Positions 35,203 to 44,843 are shown, counted from the stretch's first letter. The stretch: DNA of 64,000 nucleotides from Anaerospora hongkongensis (GCF_004339805.1 NZ_SLUI01000001.1:62001-126000); one strand, 5' to 3'. Made by a program: numbers and translations. The notes: generated from the sequence alone by a model not told the origin.

Positions 35203-35958
35203 TTATTTCACCTCATACAGAAGAACCGTACTGCCCAGTTTGATCCGGTCTCCAGTCTTAAGACTCTTGCGTGTGACCCGGTGGCTATTGACGTATGTTC
35301 CATTTAGGCTCTTGGCATCATACAGCACATGAGTACCATCTTCATACATCACATAGGCATGGAGCCGCGAAGTATTCATATCGCTTAGGGGCAGTTCATT
35401 ACTCTCTCTGCGGCCAATGTTAATCCGGCTTACAGCAGCTTCTACTTTTTGTCCCTTATCCAAACCTTCTACAACTGTTAGCATGCCAGCTAAACGAATA
35501 GACGGTTTAAACAAGGGAACATCTAGCTTATCAAAAACGCGAGTATGGAAGTTTTCCTCCTGCCCGTCAGCATCTTGAACAGATACGGGCTGCTCCTGAA
35601 AAGTGCTGGCTATGCGTATTTTCCCCAGCTTCAAAGCTTCATCCAGCGCAAGCTTGACCTCTAAGGGTCCCATTATCGTATAGGTACGCTGATCAGCCTG
35701 CTGCTGTAGATAACCGGTCAATTCCATTTCAATATTCTGCTGGTAAGTCTGCAGACGATTAAAATCTTCTGCTCCAAGATACACCTCATAACGGTTAGGA
35801 ACATAAACGTGGGTGACCCCCACTGAACACTCATTTTCCATATGTTTGACCAAGCTCTTGGCAAGCTCAACCGGCTGTATGCCGCTGCCGAAGGTTTTGT
35901 CAAAAAAACCTTCGATATGTTTCTGAAAAAAGTTTTCTATATTGCGAAATAAATTCAA
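35203..35958 (-). CDS. DUF3662/FHA-domain protein (FhaA-like)
   Basis: A 251-residue cytoplasmic protein. The N-terminal DUF3662 domain covers about residues 1-115 (FRNIENFFQKHIEGFFDKTF at the start, GIQPVELAKSLVKHME, HVYVPNRYEVYL). The C-terminal FHA domain covers about 160-251 with INIGRRESNELPL, SRLHAYV and AKSLNGTYVN. First gene of the cell-wall signalling operon, with its own sigma-A promoter at 35991-36019. The partner that it binds is not known here; in mycobacteria FhaA binds phosphorylated MviN. Confidence 0.9.
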   Translation of the reverse strand: MNLFRNIENFFQKHIEGFFDKTFGSGIQPVELAKSLVKHMENECSVGVTHVYVPNRYEVYLGAEDFNRLQTYQQNIEMELTGYLQQQADQRTYTIMGPLEVKLALDEALKLGKIRIASTFQEQPVSVQDADGQEENFHTRVFDKLDVPLFKPSIRLAGMLTVVEGLDKGQKVEAAVSRINIGRRESNELPLSDMNTSRLHAYVMYEDGTHVLYDAKSLNGTYVNSHRVTRKSLKTGDRIKLGSTVLLYEVK

Positions 35959-35990
35959 CTATAATCAACCCCGTATCGGTAGTTATCATC

Positions 35991-36019
35991 ATTATAAGCG
36001 AAATTTCCAGCAGAGTCAA
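35991..36019 (-). promoter_or_regulatory. Strong sigma-A promoter of the FHA-kinase operon
   Basis: On the minus strand TTGACT (36014-36019) and TATAAT (35991-35996) are 17 bp apart. It lies between the rlmN terminator and the first FHA gene, giving a leader of about 25 bases. Confidence 0.75.
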
Positions 36020-36026
36020 AATAAGG

Positions 36027-36057
36027 CAACCGGCAAAGCCTAACGCCTTGCCGGTTG
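36027..36057 (-). terminator. Terminator overlapping the rlmN stop codon
   Basis: On the minus strand CAACCGGCAA pairs with TTGCCGGTTG, and CCTTATTTTGAC follows. The upstream arm encodes the last residues of rlmN, so the stop codon sits in the loop. It separates rlmN from the FHA-kinase operon. Confidence 0.65.
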
Positions 36058-37104
36058 TGTTTTCTCTAGCGATTTTTGTCGCAATTGACCACAGGCAGCC
36101 TGAATATCGGCCCCCATTTCCCGCCTGACAGTTACATTAATACCCATATTGAGCAGTGTTTTTTCAAAACGGCTTACCCGCTCTTTGCTTGGACGCAGCA
36201 GACCCCTTTCGGGAACAGCATTAACAGGTATGAGATTTACGTTCGCCAGCTTCCCTTTTAACAACAGCCCCAGCTGCGTGGCCTGCTCATTGCTGTCATT
36301 GACATTGTCAATCAATGTATATTCGTATGTTACCCTGCGTCCGCTGGCCGAGGCATATCGTTCACCAGCCCGCATGACTTCCGCCAGGGAATACTTATTA
36401 TTAATCGGCATCAGCTTCGATCGCAAGGTATTCTCCGGTGCATGCAGGGATATAGCCAATGTTACCGGCAAATTCTCGTCGCACAGACGGTCAATACCGG
36501 GAACAATACCGGAAGTAGACAATGTAAAACTACGATAGCTCAAGTTTAATACATACTTCTCATGGCAGAGGCGAATAAACCGCAGCACATTCTCATAATT
36601 CAAAAGCGGCTCCCCTGCGCCCATCAGCACAACAGAACTGACCTTTTGCCCCTCTTTTGCCAGTTGATGCTGAATATAGAGAACCTGCGCCAGAATTTCG
36701 CCGCCAGTTAGATCCCGCACAATCCCACCAAGAGTAGAAGCACAAAATAAACAGCCCATTGCACAGCCAACCTGAGTGGAGACACAAACACTGTTACCGT
36801 ATGCCTGGCGCATTAGCACTGTTTCAACAGCGGCTCCGTCAGCAAAACCCAACAGGTATTTCGTGGTTTTTCCATCTGCCGACTGCTGCTCACCTTGTAA
36901 GGAGACAGCAGTAAGGCTGCAGTGCCCGGTTAACCGCTCGCGCTGCGCAAGTGGTAAATTAGTCATATCCGAAAAAGCAGTGCAGCCTCGCTGATACATC
37001 CATTCGGCTATCTGACGGGCTCTGTAGGATTCTATGCCGAGCTCAGCTGTCACTTGAGAAATTTCCGGCAGGAATAATCCATATAAATTCATTTTCATTG
37101 CCAT
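36040..37104 (-). CDS. rlmN: 23S rRNA (adenine2503-C2)/tRNA methyltransferase
   Basis: A 354-residue radical SAM methyltransferase. The Fe-S motif is CAMGCLFC, with two further catalytic cysteines: the C-terminal one in QAACGQL and the methyl-carrying Cys in the same C-terminal region. SLHAPENTLRSKLMPINN and VTVRREMGADIQAACG are diagnostic. The start overlaps the rsmB stop (TGATG), so translation is coupled. Length is typical. Confidence 0.96.
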   Translation of the reverse strand: MAMKMNLYGLFLPEISQVTAELGIESYRARQIAEWMYQRGCTAFSDMTNLPLAQRERLTGHCSLTAVSLQGEQQSADGKTTKYLLGFADGAAVETVLMRQAYGNSVCVSTQVGCAMGCLFCASTLGGIVRDLTGGEILAQVLYIQHQLAKEGQKVSSVVLMGAGEPLLNYENVLRFIRLCHEKYVLNLSYRSFTLSTSGIVPGIDRLCDENLPVTLAISLHAPENTLRSKLMPINNKYSLAEVMRAGERYASASGRRVTYEYTLIDNVNDSNEQATQLGLLLKGKLANVNLIPVNAVPERGLLRPSKERVSRFEKTLLNMGINVTVRREMGADIQAACGQLRQKSLEKTQPARR

Positions 37105-38432
37105 CACTTATTCCGTTTCATCCGAGCAATAAAGAAGCCGTCTACGCCATCAACATGCGGCCAGAGCTGCAGCATCCTATCCTTGCGTTCGCCAGGCAAA
37201 TAGGAGCCTACGGGTTCTAGCGAATAGCCAGGATGTCTGCGCAGGAACTCTTCCACTACCTGCTCGTTTTCCTCAGGCTCTGTCGTGCAGGTACTATATA
37301 CTAATATACCGTCTGGCTTTACACACTCTGCCGCACTTTCCAGAATTGCCAGCTGCAGGACAGGTAAATCACGCAGCATCGCTTGATTCTTACGCCATCT
37401 TGAATCCGGCTTGCGGCGCAATACGCCGAGACCCGAGCAAGGTGCGTCTACCAGTACGCGATCAGCCTGTCCGGCATAACGAAGGTGTAGCGTCGTCGCA
37501 TCAAGCGCCTGTGTTTCTAACATGGTAATGCCCAGCCGCTTTGCATTCTCTTCTGTGAGTTTAAGCTTATGATCATACAAGTCAGTAGATAGCAGCCTGC
37601 CGCGATTGTTCATCAACGCAGCTATATGTGTACTCTTCCCGCCAGGGGCACCACAAGCATCAATAATAAATTCCCCGGGCTGTGGAGCAAGAACATGACT
37701 GACCAGCATCGAGCTTTCATCCTGGACCTGCATCAAACCGTCCTTGAGTGACGGTAAATTGGCCAGCGCAGGATGTTCGACGCAAATAATTCCCTCAGGC
37801 GTCCAATTGGATGCCTCACACTTAGCGCCCTCAGTTTCCAGACGTCTTAGCAATTCTTCACGGCTGATCTTTAACGTGTTAGTGCGCAAGCAAAGCGGCG
37901 GCGTTTCATTATTGATTCTCAGCAGTTTTTCACACTCGGCAAAACCCCAGCGCTCAAGCCATAACGTCACGAGCCACTCCGGATGAAAGTACTTTAAAGA
38001 CAAGTAGCGTACAGGCTCATCCTGAGGATCCGGATATGTCGCTTTTTCCGGGCTGCGCGCAGCATTTCTGAGCACCGCATTAACAAACTTAACGGTCCCG
38101 GCATGTCCAAATTTTTTCGCTAAGTTCACCGCTTCATTACAAGCTGCCGAAGGGGGAACTTTTGTAAGGAAAAATAATTGATACATACCAATACGCAGGA
38201 TGTTGCGAATGGTCGGATTTACCTTTTCCAACGGACGGCTGCTGTAATGGGATAACAGCCAGTCTAATGTGCCACCGGCCTTAGTTGTTCCATAAACCAG
38301 TTCCGTAGTAAAACGGCGGTCCTGATCCGTCAAGCGATGCCGGCTGAGCTCCCTCGATAGGACAATATTGGCGTAGGCGCCCTTACCTTCTATATCATTG
38401 ACAATTTTAAGAGCTAATTCTCTTGCCTCCAC
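37104..38432 (-). CDS. rsmB: 16S rRNA (cytosine967-C5)-methyltransferase
   Basis: A 442-residue enzyme with an N-terminal NusB-like RNA-binding domain (about residues 1-135) and a C-terminal SAM methyltransferase domain. SAM binding: DACGAPGGKSTH; catalytic cysteines: DAPCSGLG and STCT. It modifies 16S rRNA in the cytoplasm. It follows the DUF116 gene by 1 bp and overlaps rlmN, in the conserved def-fmt-rsmB-rlmN order. Confidence 0.96.
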   Translation of the reverse strand: MEARELALKIVNDIEGKGAYANIVLSRELSRHRLTDQDRRFTTELVYGTTKAGGTLDWLLSHYSSRPLEKVNPTIRNILRIGMYQLFFLTKVPPSAACNEAVNLAKKFGHAGTVKFVNAVLRNAARSPEKATYPDPQDEPVRYLSLKYFHPEWLVTLWLERWGFAECEKLLRINNETPPLCLRTNTLKISREELLRRLETEGAKCEASNWTPEGIICVEHPALANLPSLKDGLMQVQDESSMLVSHVLAPQPGEFIIDACGAPGGKSTHIAALMNNRGRLLSTDLYDHKLKLTEENAKRLGITMLETQALDATTLHLRYAGQADRVLVDAPCSGLGVLRRKPDSRWRKNQAMLRDLPVLQLAILESAAECVKPDGILVYSTCTTEPEENEQVVEEFLRRHPGYSLEPVGSYLPGERKDRMLQLWPHVDGVDGFFIARMKRNK

Positions 38433-38433
38433 G

Positions 38434-39204
38434 TTAATCCTCGCAATCCAAAAAATTATGTAGTGCTGCTTCCACTTGCGCTAAATCAACACGCGTATTG
38501 CAGCAAGGCCCTTCAGGCCGTTCATTTAATATTCCAATAACCGGTAAAGGAAATGCATCTTGTATGCCGCTGGTTAAATCCCGCTCGCAAGCAATTGCTA
38601 AAACAGCTTTCGGACGTATTGTCTTAATAATTTTGCGGGCGAGCGTACCACCAGTGGCCACTGCAAAATGCACGCCGTACCGACGGGAAATTTCCAGTAA
38701 ATCGCCAACTTGGCAGGCACCACAGGAACGGCAATTATTTACATCCCTGGTGATTTTATGAGGGCAAGCCTCTTGCTGAATACAATGAGGTGTAAGAATT
38801 AACAGCCGGTCAGGTGATACCTTGATTCCTTTTCGCCTTACTAAGTGATTACTAACCTCAATAAAGGAATGTTCTACCCGCTCTTTATCAATATCCAGCA
38901 GTTTACCCAACCGCATAGCGATGGGAAAAAGCATATTAATGGTAGTCCACGCCGAGCGCTGGAAAAAGCTCAAGGTAGGAAATCCCAGAATTGCTAAAAC
39001 AATACCGCCTAAACCAATAGCAATGGATAAAATAACGCCCACTAAGACAATACCTAAGAGATTAGGTAAATATGAGCTTATTGTAGCCAAGCCCGGTGAG
39101 CTTACTTTCCACAATCCATAAGTAGACAAAGCTGCCAAGCAAAGACTTACTAAGGTCAGCGCTAAAAAAACACGTTTTTTAGGACGAGTTACTGCTCCAA
39201 TCAT
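38434..39204 (-). CDS. DUF116-family membrane protein with Cys-rich domain
   Basis: A 256-residue protein with two N-terminal membrane helices (about residues 11-30 and 45-70) and a C-terminal cytoplasmic DUF116 domain. The domain has many conserved cysteines (LTPHCIQQEACPHK, NNCRSCGACQVGDL, IACERDL, GPCCNTRV), suggesting an Fe-S cluster or zinc site. Its function is not known. It sits between fmt and rsmB, with 8 bp and 1 bp gaps, so it is part of the translation-factor operon; DUF116 genes are often found at this position in Negativicutes and clostridia as far as I recall. Confidence 0.85.
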   Translation of the reverse strand: MIGAVTRPKKRVFLALTLVSLCLAALSTYGLWKVSSPGLATISSYLPNLLGIVLVGVILSIAIGLGGIVLAILGFPTLSFFQRSAWTTINMLFPIAMRLGKLLDIDKERVEHSFIEVSNHLVRRKGIKVSPDRLLILTPHCIQQEACPHKITRDVNNCRSCGACQVGDLLEISRRYGVHFAVATGGTLARKIIKTIRPKAVLAIACERDLTSGIQDAFPLPVIGILNERPEGPCCNTRVDLAQVEAALHNFLDCED

Positions 39205-39212
39205 GATTCACC

Positions 39213-40154
39213 TCAACTAATGACATCACCTGGTTTGAGTCCATAGCCTCGAGCATACTCTCCACCGGTCATGCGGCGCTTATTAGCCGGCTGTACCTCT
39301 AAGAGCAGAATATTCTCAATGCCGGTTTGGACGACTATCGCATCAGGGGTAATTGCTTCAATTCTTCCTGGCATCAATTCCGCTTCCGTAGTATTTCCGA
39401 TTTGTGTCTTCCATACTTTTAAAATATTGTCGTTGTGAAGACAATACGCTCCCGGCCAGGGATTAAGTCCCCGGACTAAATTGTGAATCGATACAGCAGA
39501 CTGGCACCAGCTTATTTTTTCATGTTCCCGTTTTAAAAGGGATGCATAGGTGGCAGCAGCGTGCTCCTGGGGTGTGCGAGGTGCTTGCTGCTCAGCAAGC
39601 AGTTTTAGTGTATCGGATAATACTTGAGCCCCTAAATCCTTTAACCGGTCATGAATCTGACCGGTTGTTTCATCGGGTCCTATTGGTGTTTCGGCTTTTA
39701 AAATCATATCACCCGTATCCATGCCTGCATCCATATACATTGTGGTTACGCCAGTGAGTGCTTCACCGTTGATAACCGCCCAATGGATAGGTGCAGCACC
39801 ACGATAATAAGGCAAAATTGATGCATGGACATTGATACACCCCAGTGGCGGCAGCGCCAGCATTTGCTTTGGCAAAAACTGTCCGAACGCGACAACAATA
39901 ATCACGTCGGGAGCCAAGGCTGTCATCTGTTCTATAAACGCTGGTTCTTTTATCTTGGCTGGCTGCAAAACCGGCAGGTTATGGGCCAAAGCAGCAATCT
40001 TAACAGGTGAATATGCCAATTTTTGGCCGCGGCCTTTGGGCCGGTCAGGCTGTGTAACAACAGCCAGAACCTGATGTCCGTCTTCTACCAGTTTTTCTAA
40101 GCAGGGAACAGCAAAATCAGGCGTTCCCATATATACAATACGAAGCTTCCTCAT
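39213..40154 (-). CDS. fmt: Methionyl-tRNA formyltransferase
   Basis: A 313-residue enzyme that formylates initiator Met-tRNA using 10-formyl-THF. Catalytic elements: INVHASILPYYRGAAPIHWAVINGE (Asn and His) and the downstream TTMYMDAGMDTGD (Asp). The C-terminal OB-like domain carries RGLNPWPGAYC. It overlaps def by 4 bp. Confidence 0.97.
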   Translation of the reverse strand: MRKLRIVYMGTPDFAVPCLEKLVEDGHQVLAVVTQPDRPKGRGQKLAYSPVKIAALAHNLPVLQPAKIKEPAFIEQMTALAPDVIIVVAFGQFLPKQMLALPPLGCINVHASILPYYRGAAPIHWAVINGEALTGVTTMYMDAGMDTGDMILKAETPIGPDETTGQIHDRLKDLGAQVLSDTLKLLAEQQAPRTPQEHAAATYASLLKREHEKISWCQSAVSIHNLVRGLNPWPGAYCLHNDNILKVWKTQIGNTTEAELMPGRIEAITPDAIVVQTGIENILLLEVQPANKRRMTGGEYARGYGLKPGDVIS

Positions 40155-40612
40155 TCTCCCTGCCCCTTGTAGATAGCGGTAGCTTTTTCAATAAATAGTA
40201 TGCCTTCCAAATGATCAATTTCATGTTGCAGAGCACGCGCCAGCAAGCCTGTGCCGGTAACCCGGATTTTTTTGCCGGTTCGGTCAAGACCTTCAACCGT
40301 TACTTTGGCAAACCGTTCTACCTCACCATAAACACCTGGAACGCTTAAACATCCTTCGCGACCATTCTCACAGCCTTCAGATGCAACAATAATCGGGTTT
40401 ATCAGCTCAATCAGCCCGTCACCAACATCAATGACAACGACTCTTAATGAGACGCCAACCTGGGGTGCTGCGAGGCCGACTCCATCGGCGGCATGCATTG
40501 TCTGTACCATATCATCTAATAATTGCCTAATACGCTTATCTATTTTTGTCACCGGAGTAGCAGTTGCTTTTAATACTTTGTCTCCAGCTTTTACAATTTC
40601 ACGGACTGCCAT
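40151..40612 (-). CDS. def: Peptide deformylase
   Basis: A 153-residue metalloenzyme that removes the N-formyl group from nascent proteins. All three motifs are present: GVGLAAPQVGV, EGCLSVPG (metal-binding Cys) and QHEIDHLEG (metal-binding His pair and catalytic Glu). It overlaps fmt by 4 bp and follows priA by about 115 bp of AT-rich sequence without a visible terminator. Confidence 0.97.
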   Translation of the reverse strand: MAVREIVKAGDKVLKATATPVTKIDKRIRQLLDDMVQTMHAADGVGLAAPQVGVSLRVVVIDVGDGLIELINPIIVASEGCENGREGCLSVPGVYGEVERFAKVTVEGLDRTGKKIRVTGTGLLARALQHEIDHLEGILFIEKATAIYKGQGE

Positions 40613-40728
40613 TATGGCCCCCCTTTTATTTTCTCATTTTGTCCTCATTCTAGCATATATTAGGCAAAATATAAATCATCTTGTCAGCTTATCTTACACT
40701 AACGTACCCATTTTTTATCCTGCCCATG

Positions 40729-43152
40729 CTAGAGAAGACTAACCGGATCAACATCAATCAACAAATCAGAGCGGGAAATCAAGCCTGACTGACTGATTTT
40801 TTCTTTGAAGAGCTGCAAGTTCTTCGCTTTCACTAGTATATTCATGCGAAATACGTCCTTGACTCTAGCGATAGCAGCCGGAGCCGGCCCCAGTATCCTG
40901 ACGTCACCGCACTGATCAGCCAAGCCTTTGAGAACAGAAGCAAGCAAGTTACTTTCAGTCACCGCCGCCTGTTCATTAGCCGCCAAAACAGTTAGTTTCA
41001 TCATTTCTGCAAATGGCGGATATTCCAGCTGGGCGCGATATTTGATCTCCTGCTCATAAAAAGCAACATAGTCCTGCGCTGCTGCCGCAGTCACCGCATA
41101 ATGATCAGGATTATAGGTCTGCACAACGACATGACCGGGTAAATTGCCCCGCCCGGCTCTGCCGGCCGCCTGGGTGAGCAGCGCAAAGGTCCGCTCTGCT
41201 GAGCGAAAATCAGGCAAGTTCAAGGCACTGTCAGCAGCTAAAATGCCAACTGCAGTTACATTTTTAATATCGTGGCCTTTCGCTACCATTTGCGTCCCCA
41301 GTAATATATCATATTTGCCAGCGGCAAATTCGTGCATAATATGATCGCTGTCCAGCTTGCCGCCGGTTGTATCCTGGTCCATGCGAATAATACGAGCCTC
41401 AGGAAAAAGCTTATTTAATTCTTCTTCCACCTTTTGCGTACCTGTTCCGAAATAACGGATATAACGACTTTGGCAAACCGGGCAAATGTCAGGAATGGGC
41501 TCTGTTGCTTGGCAATAATGACAGCGCAGCGTTTTTTGGGTCTGATGATAAACAAGCGCTACAGAACAGTGACGGCATTTAAGTACCAGGCCGCATTCGC
41601 GGCATAACACGAAAGTAGCATAGCCACGCCGGTTAAGGACAATGACAGCTTGCTCCCGGCGGCGGAGAGTAACGGTTAATAGCTCCATCAATGCTTCCGA
41701 TAATACGCTTCTTCTTCCCTGGGCCAATTCATCCCGCATATCAACCGTAGTTACCTGTGGCAAAATCGCGTCATCCACACGAGAAGGCATAGTTAATAAT
41801 TGATGGGTTCCTGCTAAGGCCCCGTAATAGCTTTCCAGGGATGGAGTAGCGCTGCCAAGGATGACCGGCGCACCCGCCAGCTTTCCACGGCAGATGGCAA
41901 CTTGGCGGGTATGATACCGTGGTGTTTCTTCCTGTTTATAGGTAAATTCATGCTCTTCATCCATTATAATAATGCCCAAATTTTGTACGGGTGCAAAAAT
42001 TGCCGACCTGGCGCCGATAACAATGCCAGCCTGATTGCTTTTCAATCGTTGAAAGGCATCGAATCTCTCACCTACTGATAGTTTGCTGTGAATCACGACT
42101 ACATCATCACCAAAGCGGGCTTTAAACCGCGTCACAATTTGATTGGTAAGGGCAATTTCCGGAACGAGGACAATTGCCTGACGTCCTAAGCAGCGGACTG
42201 CAGCAACCGCTTCCAGATACACTTGCGTCTTACCGCTTCCGGTAATGCCATGGACAAGAAACGATTGATGCTGTTTGGCTTCCACTGCAGCTAAAACAGC
42301 CTGAAGTGCGGTTTGTTGCTCACCGGTCAGAGTCACATCAGAAGCAGTACTGCAAATATCTGCATAACTATCACGCAGCTGCTGACGCTCCTTAATCACA
42401 GCTGCACCGGTTTCGACCAGTCTTTTTATTGTGTCATGCGCAATGCTTTGTGCCTTTAAATTTGCTAACGGCAAACTTCTTTGGGATTGAAGCAATGCTA
42501 GTAACCGCTTTTGGGCCGGCCGGTTATTTAGTGTATTTTGCAACTGACGCACTGCTTCGTCCTCAATTGCCAATTCCAAGTAGCGGATATACTTAATATG
42601 CTTTTTACTGGTTGTTACCGATTCTACGCTGACCAGTTCATAGCGAATCAGCCAGCGAAGCACTCTTTTTATCTCTGTTCCGAAATTTTTTTCCAGCTGC
42701 GATAAACTTTGCTGACCTGTATTACAAAGATACTGATATAGCTGCTGGTATATCGCAGGCTTTGCAGCCAAAAGCCTGGCAATCGTTTGCTCATCACAGT
42801 TATTGTTCGCCCAATAAGCCGCTTTGCTTGTTATTCCGGCTTTTCCAGGAATAAACAACCGCAAAGCCTCAGCTAACGTGCATAAATAATAATCGCATAT
42901 CCATTGAGCCGTTTTCAGCATATGTTCATCAAACCAGGGTGCATCATCCAGCGTATCCACTAACTGCTTTAGTTCTGAAGTATCACCTGAGTCAAGCCCT
43001 GTTATAAAGCCTTCTACCTTGCGTCCGCCAAAGGGAACAATTACCCGCCAGCCAACGTTCACGTAATCCAGCCGGCCAGGAATGGCATAAGAAAAAACTT
43101 TATTTACGGTGCGCACGGGAATATTTACAATGACTTGCGCAATTGCGTTCAT
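40729..43152 (-). CDS. priA: Primosomal protein N' (replication-restart helicase)
   Basis: An 807-residue superfamily 2 helicase. N-terminal DNA-binding domain (residues 1-200), Walker A GITGSGKTQ, DEEH box, and a zinc-binding cysteine cluster (CRECGLVLKCRHC, CHYCQ, CPVCQSRY) inside the helicase core. It reloads the replisome at stalled forks. The start at 43152 follows AGGAGAACGTGAT. An rRNA-style hairpin in the leader (43177-43199) separates it from the HMA-like gene. Confidence 0.96.
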   Translation of the reverse strand: MNAIAQVIVNIPVRTVNKVFSYAIPGRLDYVNVGWRVIVPFGGRKVEGFITGLDSGDTSELKQLVDTLDDAPWFDEHMLKTAQWICDYYLCTLAEALRLFIPGKAGITSKAAYWANNNCDEQTIARLLAAKPAIYQQLYQYLCNTGQQSLSQLEKNFGTEIKRVLRWLIRYELVSVESVTTSKKHIKYIRYLELAIEDEAVRQLQNTLNNRPAQKRLLALLQSQRSLPLANLKAQSIAHDTIKRLVETGAAVIKERQQLRDSYADICSTASDVTLTGEQQTALQAVLAAVEAKQHQSFLVHGITGSGKTQVYLEAVAAVRCLGRQAIVLVPEIALTNQIVTRFKARFGDDVVVIHSKLSVGERFDAFQRLKSNQAGIVIGARSAIFAPVQNLGIIIMDEEHEFTYKQEETPRYHTRQVAICRGKLAGAPVILGSATPSLESYYGALAGTHQLLTMPSRVDDAILPQVTTVDMRDELAQGRRSVLSEALMELLTVTLRRREQAVIVLNRRGYATFVLCRECGLVLKCRHCSVALVYHQTQKTLRCHYCQATEPIPDICPVCQSRYIRYFGTGTQKVEEELNKLFPEARIIRMDQDTTGGKLDSDHIMHEFAAGKYDILLGTQMVAKGHDIKNVTAVGILAADSALNLPDFRSAERTFALLTQAAGRAGRGNLPGHVVVQTYNPDHYAVTAAAAQDYVAFYEQEIKYRAQLEYPPFAEMMKLTVLAANEQAAVTESNLLASVLKGLADQCGDVRILGPAPAAIARVKDVFRMNILVKAKNLQLFKEKISQSGLISRSDLLIDVDPVSLL

Positions 43153-43176
43153 ATCACGTTCTCCTGACAATAAGAG

Positions 43177-43199
43177 AGAGGGACTTTACAGTCCCTCTT
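43177..43199 (-). terminator. Hairpin in front of priA, possible weak terminator
   Basis: A 9-bp stem, AGAGGGACT with AGTCCCTCT, closes a TGTAA loop on the minus strand. CTCTTATTGTC follows, which is not a good U-tract. It lies between the HMA-like gene and priA and may end the former only partly. Confidence 0.4.
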
Positions 43200-43245
43200 C
43201 CGGTTCATGTACCCTAATTATTCGTGACAGAATAAAAAACACCTG

Positions 43246-43497
43246 CTAGCCTTGAATCGAGTAGCCCAGCGTTTGCAGTGTCTCTTCGATGTAGCCGTCG
43301 GCAATTACTGCTGAATTGTACTCAATAGTAACTTTTTTAGACGTAAGATCTACATCAACACCGGAAACTCCTTCTAAATGCGATAGCGTATGTTCGATTC
43401 GATCCCGACAATGCTCGCCCTTAAGCCCACCTACACGATAGGTTGATTTTTTTTGCACAGTAATACTAACCCCCTTGGTTAATTTCATGGGCAACAT
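43246..43497 (-). CDS. HMA-like small protein with incomplete metal-binding motif
   Basis: An 83-residue (or 72-residue) protein with the ferredoxin-like heavy-metal-associated fold: strands TYRVGGLK, GVSGVDVDLTSKKVTIEY and a C-terminal TLQTLGYSI. The usual G-M-x-C-x-x-C site reads GLKGEHC, so the first metal-binding Cys is replaced by Gly and only one Cys remains. Copper chaperones need both. It may bind metal differently, or have lost binding. Start uncertain: ATG at 43497, or GTG at 43464 after AAGGGGG. Located between metK and priA, an unusual spot for such a gene. Confidence 0.75.
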   Translation of the reverse strand: MLPMKLTKGVSITVQKKSTYRVGGLKGEHCRDRIEHTLSHLEGVSGVDVDLTSKKVTIEYNSAVIADGYIEETLQTLGYSIQG

Positions 43498-43532
43498 TAG
43501 TATTACCAGCCACTCACTTTATCACTCGCAAA

Positions 43533-44723
43533 TTATAGACCAGCTTCCTGACGAAGGATTTGTGCTTTATCAGTAGCTTCCCACGGTAATTCAATATCGG
43601 TACGGCCAAAATGGCCGTAAGCTGCCGTCTGGCGGTAAATTGGCCGGCGCAGATCCAGCGTTTTGATAATGCCGGCTGGGCGTAAATCGAAGTGTTTATT
43701 TACCAGTTCGGCTATCTTGTGTTCCGCAACCTTAGCCGTACCAAAGGTCTCAACAAAAATAGAAACCGGACGGGCAACGCCAATAGCATAAGCTAATTGA
43801 ATTTCACATTTATCTGCCAAACCGGCAGCAACTATATTTTTAGCTACATAGCGGGCAGCGTAGGCAGCCGAACGGTCTACTTTTGTTGGATCTTTCCCCG
43901 AGAAAGCACCGCCGCCATGACGCGCCATTCCGCCGTACGTGTCTACAATAATTTTCCGTCCCGTCAGGCCCGAGTCCCCTTGCGGTCCGCCGACTACGAA
44001 ACGACCAGTGGGATTAATGTAATATTTCGTAGCGCTGTCAAGCAGCTCTGCCGGCACTACAGGAATAATAACCTCAGCGATAAGCTCTTTTTCAATTGTT
44101 TTTAACTCTACATCCGGGCTGTGCTGTGTGGAAATAACAATGGTATCCACCCGTACAGGCTTGCCATCGATATATTCAACCGTAACTTGTGTCTTACCGT
44201 CCGGACGGAGATAATCCAATTGTCCGTTTTTACGAACTTCCGATAACCGTCTAGCCAGTTTATGAGCCAAAGAAATCGGTAATGGCATAAATTCAGGCGT
44301 TTCATTAGTAGCATAGCCGAACATCATGCCCTGGTCACCGGCGCCAATAGCCTCAACCTCGTCTGATTGGCCTTGTTTTGCTTCTAACGCCTGATTAACG
44401 CCCATGGCAATATCGGGAGATTGTTCGTCAATCGAAATTAAAACACCGCAAGTTTCGCTGTCAAAGCCAAATTTTGCGCGAGTGTAGCCAATCTCTTTAA
44501 TTGTCTCACGCACAATTTTCGGAATATCGACATAGCACTTCGTGGTAATTTCTCCAACAACATGCACAATACCCGTTGTTACCAACGTTTCGCAAGCAAT
44601 CCGCGCAGTAGGATCCTGAGCAATAATCGCATCAAGAACACTATCCGATATTTGATCGGCTATTTTATCAGGATGACCTTCCGTTACGGATTCAGATGTA
44701 AACAATACTCGTTTCTTATCCAA
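43533..44723 (-). CDS. metK: S-adenosylmethionine synthetase
   Basis: A 396-residue enzyme that makes SAM from methionine and ATP. Motifs: [30 protein letters not shown], and the [23 protein letters not shown] segment. Length is normal. It is preceded by a SAM-I riboswitch with a terminator and its own promoter, so SAM represses it. The gene lies 36 bp ahead of the HMA-like gene. Confidence 0.97.
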   Translation of the reverse strand: MDKKRVLFTSESVTEGHPDKIADQISDSVLDAIIAQDPTARIACETLVTTGIVHVVGEITTKCYVDIPKIVRETIKEIGYTRAKFGFDSETCGVLISIDEQSPDIAMGVNQALEAKQGQSDEVEAIGAGDQGMMFGYATNETPEFMPLPISLAHKLARRLSEVRKNGQLDYLRPDGKTQVTVEYIDGKPVRVDTIVISTQHSPDVELKTIEKELIAEVIIPVVPAELLDSATKYYINPTGRFVVGGPQGDSGLTGRKIIVDTYGGMARHGGGAFSGKDPTKVDRSAAYAARYVAKNIVAAGLADKCEIQLAYAIGVARPVSIFVETFGTAKVAEHKIAELVNKHFDLRPAGIIKTLDLRRPIYRQTAAYGHFGRTDIELPWEATDKAQILRQEAGL

Positions 44724-44822
44724 CTTAGAACCTCCTCAGAGTATGAATTTTAAGACTCCGACATATTTCTGCTCAAGTGAGTCTATATATCTTATTCAAA
44801 AACGCGAAATGTTGAATAAGAT

Positions 44823-44843
44823 AAAAAAAACTCCCATAGGGAG
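44823..44843 (-). terminator. Regulatory terminator of the SAM riboswitch
   Basis: On the minus strand CTCCC pairs with GGGAG around a TAT loop and is followed by eight T. It lies just past the aptamer and about 100 bp before metK, the normal off-switch position for a SAM-I riboswitch. Confidence 0.8.
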
